DNA from: Sialis fuliginosa
Lineage: Eukaryota; Arthropoda; Insecta; Megaloptera; Sialidae
Direction of reading: 5' to 3'
Assembly: GCA_961205875.1 (NCBI GenBank)
Contig: OY540815.1
Coordinates: 14,135,638-14,199,637 of the forward strand
Length of the DNA: 64,000 nucleotides
Each line of letters begins with the position of its first letter. Position 1 is the stretch's first letter. The notes beneath the pieces are model-generated. The model had not been told where the DNA came from. It worked only from the letters and a program-made list of their open reading frames with translations, and did not search any database. Below, one piece after another: positions 58,950 to 64,000 of this stretch. Both the position numbers and the translations under genes were made by a program.

Positions 58950-61420
58950 CGATATATATATTCTAGAAACTTTTTTTTGTGTCCGGCAGTACTATAACAT
59001 ATATTGTAATCGGATTTATCAGGAACGGTTCAGCGAATGTTCTTCACCAACTTGGCGTGTATCGAAACATCTGTTCGCTTTCGCAATTCTTGTAATTATT
59101 TTTTATTAAATTTATATTAACAGAGAATGACGTGTTCATTCTTACGGGAAGTTGTTGTTATTATTATTATTTTTGATAAGATGTGATTGATTCATTAATT
59201 AATATAAGTAATTTGACGTTAAATGAGAATTATAATTGTTGCTTTTTTATCATTGTATGATTGTACATTCATATCCTATATGATTGTACAATATAGATTA
59301 ATTGCGTTGGTATAAAAATATATGTTGATAAAAGCTTTCTTATTGATTGAAAGTTTATAATTATAAAAAAATTAATCAACCGTATTAATTTTGTTAAATA
59401 GTTATGTCACTTTGGATGTAAAATGTAAGCTACGTTTTTTTTGTTGTAAATCATGGATTTTGTTTTTTAAGTAGGTATCTAAAATTAAACTTTTTGTGGT
59501 AAAATTTGCGTTGAACATGTAGACCTCTAGCGAGTAAACTGTCAACTACTATGCATAAATTATGACTCACGTTTTTTATACATTCACCATATTCGGGGCA
59601 TGGATAAGAAGTAAAAGTTCAATCTCTTACATGTGAAGTTATTCTTAGAGCACATACAATATAAGTATTTGGAAGGATCATTTATTTTCAAACACTTTGT
59701 TATAAAATTTATTGCTTGGAGGAAAGTTTTCGCTCGAACTTTGTAAACAAGTTAGTATTACAAAAGTTACGATTTGGTAGGTGTGATTGTAGCCAGGTTG
59801 CATTTAGCTAATCGCTTAAAGGAAGCAAATGGATTTAATGTGTATTTAATCGTAGAGCAATCTAAATAACTCGTCTCTGATGAAAATCTACTGTAGTCAT
59901 TGCAGTCGCAACGGATATTTCAATTAACTTGTAATTATTGCTGCTTTAAAAGTAGACATTTATTGAATTAAGAGGTACAAGAAGTGAATTTGTTTTTCTT
60001 TGTGAAAACCTACGTATTTTATTTTTGTTTCTCAATTAAATTAATTTAGACTAACAGAAAAAAATCTTATTTATAAAAAAAATGCTTTCGAGTATTTAAA
60101 GTTGAGTTCTTTCAGGTGTTTTATATATTTATACTAGTTTTATTTTTACATTCTGTTTATGTTTCATGTGCCTATCAATTTAACAGTTCTATAAAAATTT
60201 ATGAATAGACGATGTTGTGAACCAGCCAAAATATGTCAAGTTTAAAAAAAAATCTTATGATATGTGCAATTACGTTGATATTTTTAGAATTTCAGATATT
60301 AATTAAATAAAATGTGGCAGTTCGTACCTAATAATATATTTCTTACCACCTACTAGTTTATTTGATATTTGTTAAAAGCCTATCTTATTTATACCGTAAC
60401 GTTTTCAGAAATAGATTTAAATTATTTTCTTTTGCTCTACTGCTGAAATAGCTCGTTTGCGAACATGGATTTATTAACAAAAAATGATTTTTAAATGTCC
60501 TCGACACCCTGTATATCATTTTCTAATTACGAAATTAAATTTTAGTTTTATTAGCAAGACGAATAATATATTATTTAAATAACATACATATACAATAAAA
60601 ATGTCCAGCTGAGACACAATCTACAACAAGAGTGACTCATTTCGACAAATGTGAGTGAGGATCGTGTAGCTTTCATACCCATATTCACGTTAAAATAAAA
60701 TATGTATATAAACAACAATGAAATATGCATTTGCCGCGCAAACACCTGATAGCGTGAAAACTGTCCACTGCCGTATCATCGTCACTGTGAAATATGCATT
60801 TAAGAGCTATGAATATTTCATTTAGAGAGAGAGAGTAGTCACTAACTGCTGGATATACACTGACAGAATCATGACTAGTTTATGTGAGTGTTTAAAAAAG
60901 TATAAATATTTTACTATCCGATTCAACATTTTATAGTAATTTCGTTATAGTATAAATGATGAAGTATAGTACGTAATTGTAATGTATTATAATGATTAAT
61001 ATATTGGTTTTCAATTAAGGTTTATGTACCTACCTATAGATATTTCATAACTTTGTGTTATTTTTATTTTTGTTACTACTTATTGAAAATGAATTACTAA
61101 AACGGCAATACAAATATTTGAAAGCCTTTCAAATAAAAATATAAAACTACCTTCTGTGAGAAATAACTTCAAAACATACATTTTCGACGCACAAAAGTAA
61201 AGTCAACACAGATGTAGGAAATATATGATAACACATTAATACCAAATTCCATAGTAAGGACGTAAAAGCAGATATCATTTTGAATAGAAGGTTTTTTTGA
61301 GAAGATATATATTTAGGTACATAATCCTTATGTGAAACAATTAATTTAATGTACAACTATGAAAGAGATTGATGTTAGATAAGAGAAGCAAAAGGAAAGT
61401 AAGCATAAAGCACGTTTGAA
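58950..61420. other. AT-rich non-coding stretch
   Basis: No gene. ACACCCTGTATATCATTT at 60508 is a reversed 'CAGGGTGT' repeat-end fragment. A moderately complex patch at 60600-60850 includes GCCGCGCAAACACC and two copies of GTGAAATATGCATTT-like words (60718 and 60787). Confidence 0.28.
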
Positions 61421-61429
61421 AGTACAAAA

Positions 61430-61680
61430 AGTTTACTTAACGAGTCACGAATAGAGGCTGCTGGGTCCCGATATAATTCAATTTAACGCCGGCAGTGTGT
61501 CAGCATTTTTCTTACTTTTGTTTCCAAACATTTACGAAATGAAAAAGCAGAGGAAGAACGACAGAGTAAAGACTTTTTCTTAGCAAATCAATCGATTTAC
61601 AATTTGTCACCGGGACCACTGTCGCTTCTTCACATACATTCACATATAAACACATCAGTAGCGCGTATACAGGAAGTTAA
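61430..61680. promoter_or_regulatory. Complex patch with 28-bp block shared with 58836, candidate enhancer
   Basis: GCAAATCAATCGATTTACAA at 61583 extends to TTTGTCAC (61610), matching 58836-58863 at 26 of 28 positions. Upstream are TAACGCCGGCAGTGTGTCAGC and TTTGTTTCCAAACATTTACG. Downstream are CGGGACCACTGTCGC and a CACATACATTCACATATAAAC run. No terminal repeats surround the shared block, so it does not look like a transposon. Confidence 0.38.
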
Positions 61681-61805
61681 AATAGGGCACTTGTAATTTT
61701 GTATTCTACTTGCCTTAGAGAATTCATACAGATATTAATATTACCTACGAAATCAAACAAATAATATGATACTACATACATATAATGTTTTATATACATA
61801 ATAGA

Positions 61806-62327
61806 AGGTACTGGCACCAGTTAAAGCCGCTATAAGAACAATGTTTAGTGTTTTTGTGATTAACGGGCTTCTTTTTTGTAATTCTCATGATCTCATGTTA
61901 CTAATAAAACAAGTAACTCTTTATTTAATCAATTTAATTACCAATGTCCGCAAATACAGTTTTTTTTTTAATTATAGCCTTTTATTTTATTTATGTTTTT
62001 CTCCAGTAAAACCAGCAATGAGCACGCAGTGATGGACACTTGCTAATGATTAGAAAACTATAAGTACTACAATACAAAATATATAAAAGAAAAAAATCGT
62101 CAAATTTTGAAACAATGTAAAGCAGTTGCTATATAAATTATACTAATAATTAGTTTAAATGTCCACCATTTTGATACCTATTGCCTGATTGTAAGACATA
62201 TACATTTATATAGATTAATATTCAGAAATGGTAGTAATCAAATATCAACAAATATTTATAATTCAGTACATTTAATTAAAAAATAGCCATTACTGGGGTC
62301 ATATCCAAGACTGCGGTGCCAGTACCT
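61806..62327 (-). mobile_element. Miniature transposon family M, copy 3 (522 bp, inverted)
   Basis: Ends AGGTACTGGCACCAGTT (left) and GGTGCCAGTACCT (right), with 13-bp exact inverted termini. It aligns in reverse to copy 1 throughout (GTGATGGACACTTGCTAATG, TCAAATATCAACAAATATTT). It carries the best-preserved ends of the three copies. The 63-codon frame in it matches the frame in copy 1, explained by shared repeat sequence. Confidence 0.88.
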
Positions 62328-62329
62328 AA

Positions 62330-62870
62330 TGTTTCTGTAAAAAAACTTTACCTAAAATATACCTTAAACTATTCTTCTGTACACGCCATTGGTATTTGTA
62401 TGTGGAGGAGGAAGGAAGAATCATGTATGTGATCAGTAACTCCCATTGAAAAGTTTTGTTTGGAATCAATATTAGAAAGTTTCACAACTGTCAATACTTG
62501 TTTTAAGTCATAATTTAGAATAAGCTTTTTCGATAAACTAATTCGAGTAAAGAAAGTTTAAGTCTCCAGAACTAACATGCATTTATTACAATGGGTTTTA
62601 GTTATACCATTTTCTTCAATCCAACCATTGTTTATTGTAATGAAAATAGTGCAAAACTTTTATTATTTTATGATAATGTCTTTAATTAAAATTAAGAAAT
62701 AAAGCGAACAAAAATTGAGAGAATTAAATATTAATAGTATTTAATAGTTCATCCAAAATTCATACAATAAAAAATTCCAGTCATTTAAAAATATTACAAT
62801 CTAATGAAATATATTTTCATGAAACCGTATCAAATAACGGTCATATTTCCGTAATGTTTGAAGTACGATT
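62330..62870. other. AT-rich non-coding stretch
   Basis: Nothing recognised. Confidence 0.28.
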
Positions 62871-62879
62871 TAAAACGAA

Positions 62880-63240
62880 TTTAAAATCATGTCGCCGAAC
62901 GAGCAGGCGGTACGAGGGGATTTGATGGCATATCGGACGGGGGAGGCGGAACGACCGAATATTCATTTTTCACAATGAGATTATGATGTGTGAGGCAAGT
63001 AGCGGTTTGATTGGAATTCATTGTAAACGCAAATCTCGTGTCGAGCGCGCTTCATTGGATCGAAATCGAATCGTGCGTGGAAAACAATAATGCCATCAAA
63101 TACATATATACACGTACGCTGGCCATACGGTTATAAATGTTCAGTACGAATAAATGTTTCAAATGATGCTAACATTTATAAATAGTTTGTATTTATTGCT
63201 CCAGTCAATTGCTCTCGTGATTATGTCATGAGCTATTATC
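62880..63240. promoter_or_regulatory. Complex GC-richer patch, candidate enhancer
   Basis: Contains CATGTCGCCGAACGAGCAGG, ATATCGGACGGGGGAGGCGG, GTGTCGAGCGCGCTTCATTG, CGTACGCTGGCCATACGG (with a GCCAT Pho-like core), GTTATAAATG and AACATTTATAAATAG (paired ATTTATAAAT words, also seen at about 36530), and TTTATTGCTCC. No frame spans it. Confidence 0.33.
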
Positions 63241-63244
63241 AAAT

Positions 63245-64000
63245 TAAATAATTTAGATGGTTATATTTTTTTTGATAGCACAAGGAATAGAATAGGTAGA
63301 TCTGATTTCATTTTATTATTTATAAGAATACATTATTATAAAAAAAAAATATGTTTAAAATTTTAACCGAAGAAAAAATGGTGAGAACATAAAATTAAAA
63401 AAAAATGGTCTAAATGATAACTATACTTTATTATACAGTAGGTACATTTTACGTATGTATGAAAAATTAAAAAAAGGCACTTAACTTTAATTTAACAAAC
63501 ATTAATATCTCAAACTAAAATTAAATTTAAATAATTAAAATATTTGTACAAATTATCTCTGTAAATAATTAAATAAACAAATACAAATGCCTTTAAATAA
63601 ATTTTAAAAAGTGAAAATAAATTAAACAACTACAAACATAATATGAATATGAGTTAATAATAAAACGAGAAAAAAATGAAGTGAGAAAGCCGAAAAAAAC
63701 TTCATTAAAAGTCTCATTAGCAATGCAGCAACAGCATTTATAATCAACTCAGTTGGAAATGTATTATTATATGTAAATTAAATACAATTTGTGAGGTAAT
63801 AAAAAAACGATAAATGCATAATACTACTGTACTAATACTTCCAAGTCACTTCAGTACAATTAAAAAATTAAGTAGAAAAAATTAATTGAACTGTTTTTCT
63901 TGGTTTGTATTCTAATGATTTATTTTCATTACAATTTATTTCAGCTAATAGTATTACTCTACTGTGAACTTTTGTTATATAATCTTAAATATGGACAATA
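63245..64000. other. AT-rich non-coding stretch to the window edge
   Basis: Low-complexity A/T-rich sequence; no gene, repeat family or motif recognised. Confidence 0.3.

Larger units (their letters stand above)
1..64000 (-). other. Probable interior of a very long intron (minus-strand host gene), no coding exons recognised
   Basis: No open frame in the window looks like a gene. The longest is 135 codons (minus strand, 24154-24561) and is largely made by a dispersed repeat. Three minus-strand ratchet-point-like splice signals (junctions near 16512, 30016 and 49572) imply transcription through at least 33 kb on that strand with no ordinary exon between. The sequence is AT-rich, full of miniature transposons, and dotted with complex non-coding patches. 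An intergenic gene desert is the alternative. The identity of the host gene cannot be told from this window. Confidence 0.5.

Noticed and set aside
51251-62032. Similar short proteins encoded at 51251-51445, 56339-56533 and 61841-62032
   Set aside because: Their similarity follows from the three copies of miniature element family M. They vary at the ends and have no domain, so they are not a gene family.
1-64000. CRISPR arrays, bacterial operons, riboswitches, rRNA
   Set aside because: No regularly spaced identical repeats, no ribosome-binding-site/ORF trains and no rRNA signature; the sequence is eukaryotic.
1-64000. Known insect microRNAs
   Set aside because: Scanned by eye for common mature sequences (let-7, miR-1, miR-2, miR-8, miR-9, miR-10, miR-iab-4, bantam and others); none seen. 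A covariance search would be needed to exclude rarer ones.

Overview
The window looks like non-coding DNA from an AT-rich insect genome, most likely a lepidopteran. Three things point there. One is a repeat carrying the block AACGGCCAAGTGCG with a degraded 'AAGGGTTCC' end. Another is a CTAGCTGTTACCCGCGAC-type repeat with a 'TTAGTATGGAT' end. The third is a decayed mariner. The organism call is recognition from memory, not a database search. No protein-coding gene can be supported: the longest open frame is 135 codons and lies mostly inside a repeat, and the other frames are short, often overlap on both strands, or fall inside mobile elements. No rRNA, CRISPR array, operon or intact tRNA gene is present.

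The most informative signals are three minus-strand sites in which a good 3' splice site (pyrimidine-rich tract plus CAG) is fused directly to a 5' splice site (GTAAGC or GTATGT). Their junctions are at 16512/16513, 30016/30017 and 49572/49573. This is the form of a recursive-splicing ratchet point (zero-length exon). Each is followed on the minus strand by a perfect GTAAGT, 26, 34 and 52 nt downstream, which is the layout of a recursive-splicing exon. Together they suggest that at least about 33 kb, and perhaps the whole window, is the interior of one very long intron of a minus-strand gene whose exons lie outside.

Repeat landscape in order: a retroelement-like 3'-end family (4.7, 6.2 and 24.3-25.0 kb); a hAT element with a perfect 8-bp target duplication (7.14 kb); a 64-bp-armed inverted repeat of Penelope-like character (7.7 kb); a Tigger/pogo-like element (8.5-9.0 kb); a second hAT with a perfect duplication (10.58 kb); a nested inverted-repeat element (12.4 kb); a mariner fossil (14.4 kb); an RTE/SINE-like unit (18.6-19.2 kb); a 149-nt hairpin (23.0 kb); an ATCAGTGA-rich miniature element (27.6 kb); the lepidopteran-type repeat (28.6-29.3 and 33.1-33.7 kb); a tRNA-Gly-derived pseudogene with an Asp anticodon (34.7 kb); a two-copy CCAAT/CRE-like block (41.8 kb); a TTA-flanked miniature element (47.6 kb); three copies of one 0.5-kb miniature element (50.9, 56.1, 61.8 kb); a 524-bp terminal-inverted-repeat element (52.8 kb); a composite with a broken zinc-finger transposase tail (53.35-53.95 kb); and further hAT-type elements (54.4 and 57.2 kb).

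Between the repeats, patches of higher sequence complexity and higher GC stand out from the AT-rich background (for example 3.4, 12.0, 16.8, 19.4, 22.6, 29.6, 36.4, 38.2, 43.2, 44.3, 58.8, 61.5 and 63.0 kb). They are candidate cis-regulatory modules, as expected in the long intron of a developmental regulator. Two of them share a 28-bp block. They cannot be confirmed without cross-species alignment.
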